DNA of 64,000 nt, taken from assembly GCF_046630445.1 (NCBI RefSeq), contig NC_092342.1, positions 86,834,001-86,898,000 on the forward strand. The letters are read 5' to 3'. The notes under the pieces are model-generated. The model searched no databases and was not told the origin of the DNA. It was given only the letters and a program-made list of their open reading frames with translations. This document shows, one piece after another, positions 43,158 through 58,457 of the stretch (position 1 is the first letter of the stretch; every line of letters starts with the position of its first letter). The position numbers and the translations under genes are program-made. The DNA comes from Rutidosis leptorrhynchoides (taxonomy: Eukaryota > Streptophyta > Magnoliopsida > Asterales > Asteraceae).

Positions 43158-45060
43158 CGATATACCTTCAATATTATGAACAAAAAAAAAATTAAACTAA
43201 CTAAAATCAAAGTTTGTTTCAAACCCATAATACAGTATGGTAATACTTAAGCACCGATCCTAAAAGCAGGGATAGTCGAGGCGAGTAATAAACGAAGAAG
43301 CAAACCTTTACGAAACAGTGACTAATAGCAACCTTTGATACCCAATCAATTGACCTGCAATAATAGTTATTTAGAGTATCCAATGACGAATATCATATGA
43401 GAATTAGAGATTTAAACAAAATTGAAACTTGTACGTAATGGTGAACAAATGAACAATCAAAACTTTTCACGGGTGAATGCAAGGGGTGTTGTTGTTGGCG
43501 GCGGTGCTACTCTCTACAGGTGTCATCTATGTGACTTTAGAGAGAAATTAATATGAATGATCATTACAAACTTGGGAGTAATTTTACCCTTCTCCACGAT
43601 CTACATCTTGCTAAACTAATAATTTGGTGCTCAACCTGAAACATTAATGATAAGATAAAGCATATCACATAAACCTCATGTAATGACCTGCATATAAAGA
43701 TGTCGATTTGTGTTATGACTTATGACAAATAGGTTGGCTCATAAAGAATTTTAGCTAAAAAGGGATGGGACAAAAAATCAAAGAGGTTGAAATCATTCGA
43801 AGTTTATTTAAATGCATATAACTTCCTAAAGGATATTTGTGCTTTTATTGCAATAGTAATACTGTTAATGTCATTTTATTTAAAGACGACCTAAAAACCA
43901 ACAATTCGACTTCGAATTATTGATAGTGTCAAATGGGAAAGTATGGTGCATGAGTCAACGTGAACCTTTTTTGACCCATTTCTCAACTCACTGCCCTTAC
44001 AACCTCAAATTAACATTAACATACTTATTTAAAGTTTAAATGGTATCATTATGGAAATTCGCATAATGATACAAATAACATTAGTATTAACAAAAAATAT
44101 TCACATAATGATACAAATAACTTGAACATACTTATAAGAATCTGAACGTAATGATACACCAGTAACAAACTCACATAATGATACACCAGTAAAGATACAT
44201 CAACATTTAGTATTAACAACAATTAGATCATTATGTACATATTTCAATCATCAAATGTATATTAATCATCAAACAAATCGCATCAAATAACATAGTCAAA
44301 TGAACAGAACCAAGAAACAGAAAGCACCATAGAGCTAACCACTATCCATGGACTGATAATTTGCTTTTTTGGTTGGCCACAGTTTAACTTAGGTGTATTC
44401 ACTTAACTTTTTGGCTAAAGAATTGGGTATTTCATCTCTCTAATGTAGACATGGTTAGAAAAAAATAAAACAGAGAATAGCAAACAGATAGTCGATTATA
44501 AACATTCACACACATAAGATTTAACTCATTCACACACTTTCAAGTAGCATATCATAAATATAGAACAAAAACCAACATACAAATACAAATTACAAATCAA
44601 CAATTACCTTTATTAGATTGTCCTTGACCAATTCTGAAAGCGAGATTGCTGACCTTGAAATTAACATCGTACCATCATTACCAAAAACAAATGTATTAAC
44701 TAACGAACACAAATCAAAAGGTTATCAAATCAAGAATAAAGAAACCAAAATAATACTTCATAAATAATTAAATCCAAAAATACTAACCTTTTGATATAAA
44801 GTGCCCTAAAACTTGACATATGACTTATCTAATTGTGCACCCCAGGATTAATTGTTCATATGGCAACAAAAATTTCAAGTCGTTCGTTCGTTCCGACTAT
44901 CGGGTTTTACTGCGTGTTGTAGAGAAATCAAATCATTGGAGGTGGTGGTTATGGCGGGTTGTAGAGAAATCGGGGGATTGGATGTGGTGATGTTGGTGGC
45001 GGCGGCGGCTCTGGTCGCTGGCGTTGGTGATGGTAACGGTGGTGGTGCTGTGGATAGTAG
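43158..45060. other. Unassigned DNA (copy 2)
   Basis: Copy of 13542-15440. It has 4 extra bases near 43764 (GGGATGGGAC against GGGAAC in unit 1), a clean marker to tell the two units apart. No gene was recognised. Confidence 0.35.
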
Positions 45061-45720
45061 TGGCAATGGCCACCCGATACAATGGATCCATCTGATCCAC
45101 CCGATACATAATGGATATTGACGATATAAATGGATATGGATACGGATATGGATCAACCTAAATTGATACGGATATGGATATGGATGAAAAACTTTCATCC
45201 ATTGATATATCCATATACACCCGAAATACATTTATAAATACATAAATATAGATATATGCAAGCACATTTACTATTATAAAAGCATTTACAATTACACATA
45301 TATTTCTTTAAATTATATAATGAATTAACCATGAAATATTACAATAAAACACGTATATATATAATCAAATATACATAAGAATTACACATTTAATTTGTCA
45401 TAGTCTGTCTAATAGTAAGTTTAACAAATTGTGTTATATCTTTGACAAATATTACATGTTTTTATGGAGAGATTTTAATTATGCCACATTATATTAAATT
45501 TTTTTATTTTACGTATTATTTTAATCACATATTAGGAAATATTATAACATTATTTGAATATCCAATGGATATCCATTAACCTGCTTAATCCATTGGATAT
45601 AGATATGGATGGATGAACTGAAATTAAACGGATATGGATATGGATAATAAAAACTAAATGGATATGGATATGGATATGGATACAGCCTCACCCGATCCAT
45701 ATCCGATCCATTGCCATCCC
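45061..45720 (+). mobile_element. hAT-like non-autonomous element (copy 2)
   Basis: Same 660-bp element as 15441-16100, again flanked by TAGTAG. One base differs (CCCGATACAT against CTCGATACAT). Confidence 0.5.
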
Positions 45721-45940
45721 TAGTAGCGATGGAAGCAATTGGGGTTAAGGAGGTTTTTTTCTTAAGTGGGTGTATGTAGAAGAGTTTTTTTAGCGGTGTC
45801 GTTTTGAGGGTTTTTGTTAATTCAACGATTAAAATTGGGAGGACTTTTAGTATATAAGGGAAATTAATAATAGTTAAATGAAAATTTAATAAATTATATT
45901 TATTTATTTAATTATGCCGGGAAAAAATATATATATATAC

Positions 45941-45943
<3 letters not shown>

Positions 45944-46037
<94 letters not shown>

Positions 46038-46640
46038 GCACGATCCATGGATACGCTTAAAAGGCGTACAAACGGGATAAGCAAAATAAAAATTTTTTTT
46101 TTTTTGAATTTTTTTTACATTCATAAATCTGCATTAAAATGCACCTCTAATCAATTTTTTTCATAAAAAAAATTTCAAAATCTTTCAAAAATCGATGATG
46201 AATGGTAAAATTAACCATTCATCGGGTTAATTTATCATTCATCTTGTTTACGATGAATGATAAAATTAATCAATGCTAAAAAAAACCAGATGAATGGTTA
46301 AATTAACCATTCATCTATTTTTTTATCATTCATCATAAACAGACGAATGGTTAAATTAACCATTCATCTGTTTTTTTTAGCATTGATTAATTTTATCAAA
46401 ATGAGAGATAAATTAACCAGATGAATGGTTAATTTTACCGTTCATCATCGATTTTTACCATTCATCATCGATGTTTACCATTCATCATCGATTTTCGAAC
46501 GATTTTGTTAAAAAAAATTTAAAAATTTTTTCGTTTTCTTCTATTTGCATATTAAAGGATCGTTTTTTTATATAAAATTTTTTTTTGAAATTTTACTTAT
46601 CCAGTTTGTACCCCATTCAGTGCTTATCCATGGATTGGTC

Positions 46641-46691
<51 letters not shown>
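45944..46691 (+). mobile_element. Foldback MITE with its flanking (TA)n (copy 2)
   Basis: TA run to 46035, MITE 46036-46643 (608 bp, as in unit 1), then a second TA run to 46691 that is about 10 bp longer than its unit-1 counterpart. The inner hairpin arms are preserved. Confidence 0.75.
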
Positions 46692-46694
<3 letters not shown>

Positions 46695-47216
46695 TATAAT
46701 TCAGTAGGCTTATAACTACCTTTAGTGGTTTGATTCGTGTTATAATTCAGTAGGCTTATAACTACCTTTAGTGGTTTGATAACGTGTTATAATTCAGTAG
46801 GCTTATAACTACCTTTAGTGGTTTGATTCTTGATTAAGAATACTAATAATGAAGTGTAAGAACAAAGATGATAATGGAGAGAAAGAAAGAAACACTTTGT
46901 AAGTGTGAGAAATGGTGCAAGTGTTTTAGCTTGCAATACATGTCTATTTATACAAAAACAAAGCTACCCAATATTGACTAAGTATTGGTACAAAATTGAC
47001 TATCCACATATAAATAATATTTTTATTATTATAACACTCCCCCTTAAATATCAATTTTGTTTTATTGAAGATCAACTATAAGTTACTGCCTCGTTAAAAA
47101 CCTTGCTAAAGAAAACCCAGTGGGAAAAAACTTTAGCTAAGGGAAAACAAGTGCAGAATGGAGTTGACTCCCCCTCAAGTAGACATCATTGAGTCGTCAC
47201 ATCTTTTGAACTTGAC

Positions 47217-47828
47217 TCATGCCAATATTGTGAACGTGTGTTCTGAAAATAGCAGTTGACAGTGCTTTGGTATAAAGATCAGCAGAGTTGTTGATTGAAC
47301 GTATCTCATTTCAATCTGGTTGGCCTTTATGAGATTTTGAGTGTATGAGAAGAATTTAGGAGGTATGTGTTTTGTTCGGTCACTTTTGATATACCCTTCT
47401 TTCATATGTGCTATGCAAGCTGCATTATCTTCATAGATAGTTGTTGGGCTTTTATCACGTTATAGTCCATAAGAATCAGTAATGAGTTGTGTCATTGATC
47501 TCAACCAAAAACATTCCCGAGTAGCTTCATGTAATGCAATCACTTCGGCATGATTTGATGATGTTGCAACAAGTGTTTGTTTTTTAGAACGCCATGATAT
47601 TGCAGTACCTCTATTTAGGAATACATATCCAGTTTGAGATTTAGCTTTATGTGGATCAGATAAATAACCTGCATCTGCATAACTAACCAAATCTTGTTTT
47701 GATTCGTTAGAATAAAATAATCCTAAATCAGTGGTTCCTCGAAGGTATCGAAATATATGTTTGATCCCATTCTAGTGTCTTTTGGTAGGAGCTGAGCTGA
47801 ACTTTGCTAATAAATTAACTGCAAAAGA
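47217..47828 (-). pseudogene. RNase H domain of element C (copy 2)
   Basis: Same reading as 17589-18200, with SYADAGYLSDPHKAKSQTGY and the stop before IYEDNAACIAHMK. No difference was noticed in this stretch. Confidence 0.88.
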
Positions 47829-50363
47829 AATGTTGTAGCGACCCGTCAAAATCGTCATTGACGGCGCCGTCTACTTAGGTCCCGTTACGTGGTCATAAGT
47901 CCTTAAGATGACGTTTGACCAAAAATATGTCGCATTCATTTCAAATGTAAAGGACGTTTCAAGTTTACAAAAGTAGTTCAACGACTAGTTACATTACAAT
48001 GTTTAACGTACAATTGAAACCTATGCGACACAATTTAAAAGCAAGTCAAAGGGGCTCCAAATATGCAGGTATACTCGACATCCAAGCAAGTATAAAAAAG
48101 AGTGCGGAAGCATGTATCATATAGCATTCAGGGACCTGAGAAAACATAGAGAATCTGTCAACGAAAACGTTGGTGAAATCATAGGTTTAGTAAATGAGTA
48201 TGTAAGTAAAATAAGTTGAACCACAAATTATAGTATAAGTCGATTTTCCAAATCGTTTGAATTCCATAAGTATTGTTGTTTACCGAGCACCCAATTATCA
48301 AAGCTTAACCATATCATTTACCTCAGCATAAAAGTGTTAGAACATACACCGTACCAGAATATATTTCATTCGCTTAACGGTAGCGAACCGTCCGAATGAG
48401 GGTTAGTCAAACCCGTATGGATCTACACAACATAGTCTCGCTTACACCATCTGATGTAATTAATGATAATTGAATTGAGGGTTTTTGTTCAAACTCGTCC
48501 GTATCTTTGTATTCGTATTCGTGTTTGATGTATAAAAGTATGAAAGGTATATATGCATATGAAATGTATATAAGTATGTAACGTATATGTTTCTCAGCCC
48601 ACGATTTAAAAATATAAAAGTTGTTGAAAAAGTGGGACTATGATCTCACCTCGAGTGCACGAGTATAAAAGTACTTCACAAAGTAAACGTGTGCATGAAA
48701 GTTGCTTAGCCTTGACCTAAACAAGTAAGTTGTATCAATTTACCGGTTACGACACAAGGTCGGGTGAAATGTGTTCAATTAGTCCTATGGCTCGTTACGA
48801 CTCGATTAAGTAGCATGTGAATCAAATTGTCAATTTTCATGCAAGATACAAGTATAGAAGCAAGTTAGAGAGATTGCATAAGTATTCGGTTAAGTTTGGC
48901 AACAAGTCAAACTTGGTCGGGTCAAAGTCAACGAAAAAGTCAACACGTTCGGGTCGGGTCCCGAACTATTTTTCTGAGGTTTTTAATCATATATAAGCAT
49001 GTTAGTCAAGTTTCATGTTAATCGGAGGTGCGTAGCATAGTTAGAATTAATCGAAAAATGACCAAATTGGACAGCACCTGATAGGCCATCTGGACGGAGT
49101 CCAAAATGGCTGGATGGCGTCCAGTATTGAAGTACTGGATGGCATCCAAAAGACTGGACGGCGTCCAAGTCTGAAGGGCTGGACGGCGTTCAAGAATCTG
49201 GACGGCGTCCAGATCTGTATCCAGGCCCTGTTTTGCTGCAACAAAGAATGCACGAACCAAAACTCAAACAATCCCAATTTATGACCCGCAAACAATCAAA
49301 ACATGTATCCTATATCATCGGGAAGGTATTTTGACAAAGGATACAACTAACCACATATCATCAATCGAGTTTATCATTTACAATAACCGAATTCTCGTCA
49401 AGTGATCATTTAGAGTTCGTTTTCCAAGTTTCAAGTTCACAAATTCATTTCATGATTCGGTAGTCCAATCTACACATACGATATGCCGTTTCGAAGGTAA
49501 TTAAACGTACATTGCAACTAAACACTTACTAACAACATTAACAAGCATTCAATGCATCAAAAGTTCATTTTAAGGTTCATCAAACCCTAATTAAGAATCA
49601 CAAAATCAATAATCATGTTAACGCAAGGTTTTCATATCATCCAACATACCAAAACGAAACTAACGATGCTAGTAACACTTTTAACACAATGGGTTTAACA
49701 TCTAACAACATTTAATCAATCAAAATCAAGGATTAAACTAACCCATTTCCAGTGTTCATGCTAGTTACACCAAATAACAAGATCGAGCATACAAATTACA
49801 TACACGACATCACAATGAGCCATAGACACTAACTAACACCATTTCAAGTCAAAAACACGAATTTAGAGAAATCTAGAGTTTTAGAAATGTTACCCAAACG
49901 AGATGAAGTTGGTACCAAAATGAAGAGGATGAAGAGAGGATCACGAATATGTAATTTATTTTGTTGTAAGCCTCCTAGATCGAATTTAGATGATGATTGA
50001 ATGAATTTGGTAAATGTGTGTGTGTTCTTGCTAGAGAGAAAGAGAGAGATATGGAGATGATTGAATGGTGGTGATTGGGGTGGACTAGTTGACCTAGTCA
50101 ACTAGTTTGCCCCGTGTCAATTTTAGTCCCTCGAGTTTAAAAGCGGGCACGTGATTTAATCGAACGAATATCTTAAATAAGCGAGAGTAAACGGAAGTTG
50201 TTATAATTCAATAATGAAAAATATTAAGAACATTAGCTAACGAAGGATACGAATCTATATACGAAAAATATTATTAAAATAAAAAGACGGGCGTTAAAAT
50301 AATTTAACGGAAAAATGCGGGATGTTACATTACCCACACCTTAAAAGAAATTTCGTCCCGAAA

Positions 50364-52785
50364 TTTAGTTGGAAGTAATAGTCGATGTCTCTTCCTTGAG
50401 ACCTTGCATTGTCAATGCTATGAATAAGTGAAGATACGTCCTTGGGCATTCCCACGAGTTTGGACAGTCGGGGTTTTATGTTGTATTAAGACTTGGTTTT
50501 ACAATTCACAATTTCAACTGGTCTTTCTACGAAGAGGAGTTTTCATCAATAGTAAGTTTATCTAGAAGAATAGCACGTTCCTGTTCCGCAGGACACGTAT
50601 CTAAGTTTGTTACATGGAACGTAAGGTAAACGGAAACTTAATTGAGTCGGAAGTTCTAAACGGTAGGAAGCGGTTCCAATACGCCCCAAGATTTCAAAAG
50701 GATCAATATTGCGGATATAAATTTCCTCGATTTCCCGAAACGGATTACACCTTTTCAAGGTGTGGTTTTCAATATTACACGGTTACTGACTTTAAATTTG
50801 AGAGATTTTCATCTAACATTGGTATAACTCCTTTGGCGACCACGGGCCGTCTAGAGCCCTTCTCGGACATGAACTATCTCAACGGTCGTTTCTTGAATGA
50901 TTTCGGATTCAGTGATTTGCTTGCCACATGCTTTGGTCCAACGAATAGGGGTATAACATTTGCGGTCACATAGGGTTTTGGAAGTGCGGCGTTAATACAC
51001 GAATGGTAACCTTTCTTTCCTAGATTTGAATCGTGTGTTTGCTTGTTCCGTCAGTTTGCGGATGATATGTGGTACTCATGTTTAAACGTGTTCCTAAGGC
51101 TTCTTATAACACTAGAAGTGAAACGAGTATTTCGATCTGGGATAATTGACAATGGTACACCGTGTTGGAATAGAATTTATTAAGATATGTTCGAACAAGT
51201 TAGTTAGGGCTCGAAAGCGTCTGTTGGGACAAGTTTCTTATCGGCTACTGAAAAATGTTCGTAAGGGCTAGTCACCCTCGTGGCGAATACTAGTAACACG
51301 TGAAGAGTCTCTCTCTCCATTGAGAAATTATATAAAAAGGTTTCTGTATACGGAAGTACGAGCGAAAAGATAGGAGTGAAATGAGAACTTAGAATAGGAT
51401 GAGTTCACATTTTGAGGTAGCCATATCGCGCATCTAGTGGCCAAATGTTGAGACTTGGTGGGAAACGAGATAGTACACGTAGTTGTATAGCTCGGGGTTG
51501 AGTAGTAGTTGGCCGTATAACAGAAGTACAAGGACGTTAAGTCAAAGAAGAAAGGGGTATCCTTGGATTGTGTGTTATCTTTGGTCCCAGTAATATCAGA
51601 CGGTAATAGTGAAATAGCAAAGCTATGTATCGTGGTACGCGATGACGAGAAGATTGATCGGATCCATAAATAAGTATTCAAATTCTCCGTGTAAAATAAC
51701 AAATTTCAGCTTCCTTGATTTCGAGTCGAGAGGGGTTGCCTTTCAGGCGTTCACGTAGAAGTATTTCTATATTTGAGTTCCATTTTGTGCCACACGAATT
51801 TATCTAGTAAGGTTGGTGTGAAAAATCACGTTCAAAGTCCGGACACGGAAAATGTTTAATTCTTTCCCTTAGTACGTTAACGAGGTTAAAGGACGAGCGA
51901 TACGGGAAAAATCGGAAATTAATCTTTGGTAATAATCGCGAGATCCAAAATTTTACGAATACAAGTCGGAGTCGTGAGGGTTTCTCCAAAATTAATTAAT
52001 TAATTATTATTTTTTTTTTTTGCGAGATCTACTGTAATACCTTGACCACTAACAACATGGTTTAGAATTTCGACTTCGTTTAACCAAAATTCTCACTTGG
52101 AGAATTCGGCATAGAGTTGCTCTTTTCTCAAGAGTTCGAGCGTAAGACGGAGACGTTGTTCGTTTTTCCTTTCCGCTTGAATAGCTTAAAACATCAACTA
52201 TAAGTACGGTAACGGATTTGTCTAGATAAGTTTGCATACGCGGTTCCGGAGGTCTATGAATACGGGCGGAGCCTTAGATAAACTGAACGGCACTAAAAGA
52301 AATTTATAACTATCATAGCGAGTTCGGAAAGCGGTTTAGGAGACATCCTCTCCCTTAACCCTCGATTGATGATAACCAGAATGAAAGTCGATTTTAGAAT
52401 ATACGCGAGATCCGTGTAACGGTTCAAGAGGTTGTTGATACGGGGAAGAGGATATCGGTTCTTAAACGGAAATTATTTAGTTCACTAAAATCACATATAT
52501 GTGGGGAAAACATTTCCTTCCTAACGTATAGGTTTTGGCCTCCCTAGTTCTATAGATGTCAAATAAAAGTTCAAATTACCTACCCAATAAGTTTGACGTA
52601 CACTCTCCGATAAATTTGTCAGTACGCAATAGTTTTCCGTTGGTTACTTGAATGGCCTAAGTAATATCTAGGGGGTGGTGGAGTGCAAATAGTAGGCTCC
52701 AAATCCTTAGATACAAAACATTTATCGACATCCGAATCGAATAAACATGAAGTATAGGAGTTGTTAAGAAGAAACGTACCCGTGA
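50364..52785 (-). pseudogene. Decayed pol of element D (copy 2)
   Basis: Same remnants as in unit 1: the altered protease site (FDSDVDKCFVSK), shifted reverse transcriptase pieces and the integrase tail DPFEILGRIGTASYRLELP near 50630-50700. One homopolymer base fewer near 52015 is the only indel seen. Confidence 0.75.
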
Positions 52786-53937
52786 CTAGTTGTCATCTCG
52801 GGCTTCCTCGGTGTTAATGTTGAAAGCTCGGCCGCGTGTATTGGGGTTTGTCTTCTTCTCTGGGCACGCATTCTTAAAAGGACCCGGTTGGCCACATTCG
52901 AAACAAACGCCCGTCCGATGTGCATTGGGCGCCTTTTGGGCGACGGGGGCGACACTCCTACAATCGTTGGCCGTATGACCACTTCCTTGGCACCGGTGGC
53001 AAGTTAACTTACCACATTCACCATAATGACGGTTGCGGCATTTATTGCAAAATGGTTTGCTACATTCGCCATAATGATGTTTGTGGCACTTGTTGCAAGA
53101 TGGTAGACTTCCGGCATAGCCTTTCTTGTCGTTGGAGGTGAAAGGCTTCTTGGCGGGGTTGTTGTTGTAGTTGCTCAATTCGGGGGCTTCCCATTTTCTT
53201 TTGTTGCCACCCGAATTATCCTCGGCTTTATATGCCGATACCTCAATTTCATCCACCGTTTCGATCAATTGGCGGGCCATATTCAAAGCCTCTTGGTGAT
53301 TAGAGGGTTTGGATGACATTACTCCTTGTTTGATGCTCTTAGGAAGACCATCCATGTACAGCTCAACCCTTAGAGACTCGGTACTCACGAGATTTGGGCA
53401 CATCAAGGCTAGCTCAGAAAATCGTTGATTATAGGCCTTTAGGTCATTCCCGACCGCTTTTAAAGTTCTTAGCTCGTGTTCAAGCTTGCAGGTCTCTTCG
53501 CGCGGGAAGTATTCGGTGATCATCTTTCCTCTTAAGTCGACCCAAGAGAGAGCGTGGGCTTCGTGGATACCCACCGATTGTACATACGTATTCCACCATG
53601 TGAGAGCGATACCGGCGAAGGTGTGAGTGGAAAATCTGACCTTGTCTTGGTCCCGACAACCGCTTATGCTAAAGACGGCTTCCGTTTGCTCAAACCATCG
53701 GGTGAGCACGACCGGTCCCCCGGTTCCATCAAAAGTGTGAGGTTTGCACCCCATGAAGTTCTTATAGGAGCACCCTTCGTTTGAATTACCGGCTCCATTG
53801 TTGTTGTTGTTGTTATGATTGTTGTTATTGTTATTGTTGTTGGAAGAGTGACCGGCCATGGCCGCATCCACGGCGGTGGCTATCATTCGTTGTAGAGCTT
53901 GTTCGGGAGTTTCGGGAGGAGCGCGTCAACGAGCCAT
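52786..53937 (-). pseudogene. Gag of element D with early stop (copy 2)
   Basis: Probable original start ATG at 53937-53935 with TGA three codons later, and a possible restart at 53886 giving 366 residues. It reads DLRGKM where unit 1 has DLRRKM. The Cys/His clusters are unchanged, including the knuckle with Pro in place of His. Confidence 0.88.
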
Positions 53938-56900
53938 TGTTCCTTCAAGACACAAGAATATCGTTGGTTAGTATTCTCAATAATACCAACCGTGATATGG
54001 AATAAGGATAAAGAGAAAATTTCCTTAACCCGCCTTAAATTCTTTATGTCATAATGTCGGAACGGCCATGTGAACCACCGTAATATAATCCCGGAAATCA
54101 TATTACCCTGATTCACATGTGCATTTAACATTACTTCATAAAGTCAAGGTGGCGTGTCAATCAAATTTAACAACGTGATATCAAGATCGAATAAGAGTTA
54201 GATATGATAGGAGAGTTCGAGTATAATGCACAAATAGTCAAGTAGTTCCTACTTCAGTCTATATGCCGGTTGTAGTCTAGATTCACTAATGTACCCTATG
54301 ACTCGGGGTCGACACCAATGAACTCTAAATCCCTACAACCAACGCTCTGATACCATCTGTAGCGACAGATGGGGTAGAAACCCACCCAGTGCCTTTCCAG
54401 CTAACTGCTTGGTGACCACTGAGTGTACCTCAGACACTGATTTTACGGCCCGCATTTCTGCCAAACTGCCAACCCTCAAATTCCAAGGGATCGTAAGGGG
54501 TAAGAGCCAATGCTTCGCCACAGGTAACACTGTGAGAACCCCCTCTACGATTAACCCGCCAAAAAGCATAGTCCGTATGAGTGCCCGGCCTAACAGCCGG
54601 CGCGCGTGACTACCTTTACGGCTAAGGTTAAACCAGTTCTGATACCATCTGTAGCGACCCGTCAAAATCGTCATTGACGGCGCCGTCTACTTAGGTCCCG
54701 TTACGTGGTCATAAGTCCTTAAGATGACGTTTGACCAAAAATATGTCGCATTCATTTCAAATGTAAAGGACGTTTCAAGTTTACAAAAGTAGTTCAACGA
54801 CTAGTTACATTACAATGTTTAACGTACAATTGAAACCTATGCGACACAATTTAAAAGCAAGTCAAAGGGGCTCCAAATATGCAGGTATACTCGACATCCA
54901 AGCAAGTATCAAAAAGAGTGCGGAAGCATGTATCATATAGCATTCAGGGACCTGAGAAAACATAGAGAATCTGTCAACGAAAACGTTGGTGAAATCATAG
55001 GTTTAGTAAATGAGTATGTAAGTAAAATAAGTTGAACCACAAGTTATAGTATAAGTCGATTTTCCAAATCGTTTGAATTCCATAAGTATTGTTGTTTACC
55101 GAGCACCAAATTATCAAAGCTTAACCGTATCATTTACCTCAGCATAAAAGTGTTAGAACATACACCGTACCAGAATATATTTCATTCGCTTAACGGTAGC
55201 GAACCGTCCGAATGAGGGTTAGTCAAACCCGTATGGATCCACACAACATAGTCTCGCTTACACCATCTGATGTAATTAATGATAATTGAATTGAGGGTTT
55301 TTGTTCAAACTCGTCCGTATCTTTGTATTCGTATTTGTGTTCGATGTATAAAAGTATGAAAGGTATATATGCATATGAAATGTATATAAGTATGTAACGT
55401 ATATGTTTCTCAGCCCACGATTTAAAAATATAAAAGTTGTTGAAAAAATGGGACTATGATCTCACCTCGAGTGCATGAGTATAAAAGTACTTCACAAAGT
55501 AAACGTGTGCATGAAAGTTGCTTAGCCTTGACCTAAACAAGTAAGTTGTATCAATTTACCGGTTACGACACAAGGTCGGGTGAAATGTGTTCAATTAGTC
55601 CTATGGCTCGTTACGACTCGATTAAGTAGCATGTGAATCAAATTGTCAATTTTCATGCAAGATACAAGTATAGAAGCAAGTTAGAGAGATTGCATAAGTA
55701 TTCGGTTAAGTTTGGCTACAAGTCAAACTTGGTCGGGTCAAAGTCAACGAAAAAGTCAACACGTTCGGGTCGGGTCCCGAACTATTTTTCTGAGGTTTTT
55801 AATCATATATAAGCATGTTAGTCAAGTTTCATGTTAATCGGAGGTGCGTAGCATAGTTAGAATTAATCGAAAAATGACCAAATTGGACAGCACCTGATAG
55901 GCCATCTGGACGGCGTCCAAAATGGCTGGACGGCGTCCAGTATTGAAGTACTGGACGGCGTCCAAAAGACTGGACGGCGTCCAAGTCTGAAGGGCTGGAC
56001 GGCGTCCAAGAATCTGGACGGCGTCCAGATCTGTATCCAGGCCCTGTTTTGCTGCAACAAAGAATGCACGAACCAAAACTCAAACAATCCCAATTTATGA
56101 CCCGCAAACAATCAAAACATGTATCCTATATCATCGGGAAGGTATTTTGACAAAGGATACAACTAACCACATATCATCAATCGAGTTTATCATTTACAAT
56201 AACCGAATTCTCATCAAGTGATCATTTAGAGTTCGTTTTCCAAGTTTCAAGTTCACAAATTCATTTCATGATTCGGTAGTCCAATCTACACATACGATAT
56301 GCCGTTTCGAAGGTAATTAAACGTACATTGCAACTAAACACTTACTAACAACATTAACAAGCATTCAATGCATCAAAAGTTCATTTTAAGGTTCATCAAA
56401 CCCTAATTAAGAATCACAAAATCAATAATCATGTTAACGCAAGGTTTTCATATCATCCAACATACCAAAACGAAACTAACGATGCTAGTAACACTTTTAA
56501 CACAATGGGTTTAACATCTAACAACATTTAATCAATCAAAATCAAGGATTAAACTAACCCATTTCCAGTGTTCATGCTAGTTACACCAAATAACAAGATC
56601 GAGCATACAAATTACATACACGACATCACAATGAGCCATAGACACTAACTAACACCATTTCAAGTCAAAAACACGAATTTAGAGAAATCTAGAGTTTTAG
56701 AAATGTTACCCAAACGAGATGAAGTTGGTACCAAAATGAAGAGGATGAAGAGAGGATCACGAATATGTAATTTATTTTGTTGTAAGCCTCCTAGATCGAA
56801 TTTAGATGATGATTGAATGAATTTGGTAAATGTGTGTGTGTTCTTGCTAGAGAGAAAGAGAGAGAGATGGAGATGATTGAATGGTGGTGATTGGGGTGGA

Positions 56901-57150
56901 CTAGTTGACCTAGTCAACTAGTTTGCCCCGTGTCAATTTTAGTCCCTCGAGTTTAAAAGTGGGTACGTGATTTAATCGAACGAATATCTTAAATAAGCGA
57001 GAGTAAACAGAAGTTGTTATAATTCAATAATGAAAAATATTAAGAACGTTAGCTAACGAAGGATACGAATCTATATACGGAAAATATTATTAAAATAAAA
57101 AGACGGGCGTTAAAATAATTTAACGGAAAAATGCGGGATGTTACAAATGT

Positions 57151-57928
57151 CAGGTCTTGTATAATTTGTAAGATACATAAGAGCTCCAATTGCACTAAGA
57201 TATGGAACTTCTGATCCGTTAAGATCTTCATGATCTTCACAGTGATAAAATGAATCAGTGTCAATATTGAGTGATCTAACAACCAATGGTTTTGTCTTTA
57301 AAAATGTTTTAAAATCTTTTCGGTATAAGTTGTTTGATGTACAAGTAAACCATTAGGCATATGCTCAATTTGCAATCCAAGTCAATACTAATCTCTTTAT
57401 TTGTTCATATGATGTTATGATCATTGACATAAACAACTTACAATCACATATCCGGACATTGTTTTCTTAATGAATACACATGGACAAATAAAATTATTTG
57501 TATACCCTTTGCTTATCAAGTAATCACTTAATCGTTTATACCACATGCGACTCGATTGGATTTTGCATTGGATGCTTCTGATACCTTAAATCCTTCAGGT
57601 ATCTTCATATATATATATCACTATCAAGTGATCCATATAGATAAGCAATAACAACATCCATTAGATGCATTTCTAAATTTTTAGAAACTGTCAGGCTGAT
57701 TAAGTATCTAAAAGTAATTGCATCCATAACAGGAGAATAAGTTTTCTCATAATCAATTCCTGGTCTTTGAGAGAAATCTTGAGTTACAAGTCTGACTTTA
57801 CCTTGTAAGTTTATTTTTCTTATTTCCTTTTCGAATTAAAATTCATTTGTATCTCATACGTATCACATCTTTAGGTGTGAGAACGATAGATCTAAAAACT
57901 TTTCTTTTATTGAGCGATTCAAATTCAG
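57151..57928 (-). pseudogene. Reverse transcriptase of element C (copy 2)
   Basis: Same motifs and defects as 27523-28300, including the YVND-type active site across a frame slip. Confidence 0.85.
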
Positions 57929-58457
57929 CTCGTATTGCTCTTTTCCAATGATCCCAATCGTGTCTATTTTTCCATGACAGATTTTGGTTCTGCATTAACA
58001 TCATCATGCAACATTATATGAAAATATCTCATCAAGATTTTTCATGTCATTTCGGTTCCATAATATTTTTTTTTGAATGTGCATAATTGATTGCAATTTT
58101 CGTATTGACATCATCAATCTCCTCTGCAGAAGGAGTATTGATTTGTGGTTCTTCTTGAACACTTTCTTTTACCTCATTATCAGCTGATTTTCTTTTTCGA
58201 GGATTTTTATCTTTAGAACCAATTGGTCTCCCACATTTTTGGCATGACAAAGACTCATGAGTGACATTATTGCCAGCTTTTAGAATTTCAATTCTAGCTG
58301 AAGCATTTACTGCTAGTATATATGATTTAGTCACTCCTTTTTGTATCTGTAAATACATCAGGTAATTTATTTGCAAGTTCTTGCATATGTATTATTTTTG
58401 AACTTTCTTTTCGCATTATTTTGTGCGATGATCAAGATACATTAATTTATGTTCACA

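Larger units (their letters stand above)
47834..57145 (-). mobile_element. Element D, Ty3/gypsy nested in element C (copy 2)
   Basis: LTRs 47834-50329 and 54650-57145 (both 2496 bp), with AATGT on both sides (47829-47833, 57146-57150). Duplicated primer-site region at 54338-54649. In unit 1 the right LTR is one base shorter and has private changes, and there unit 2 keeps the state of the left LTR. Confidence 0.95.
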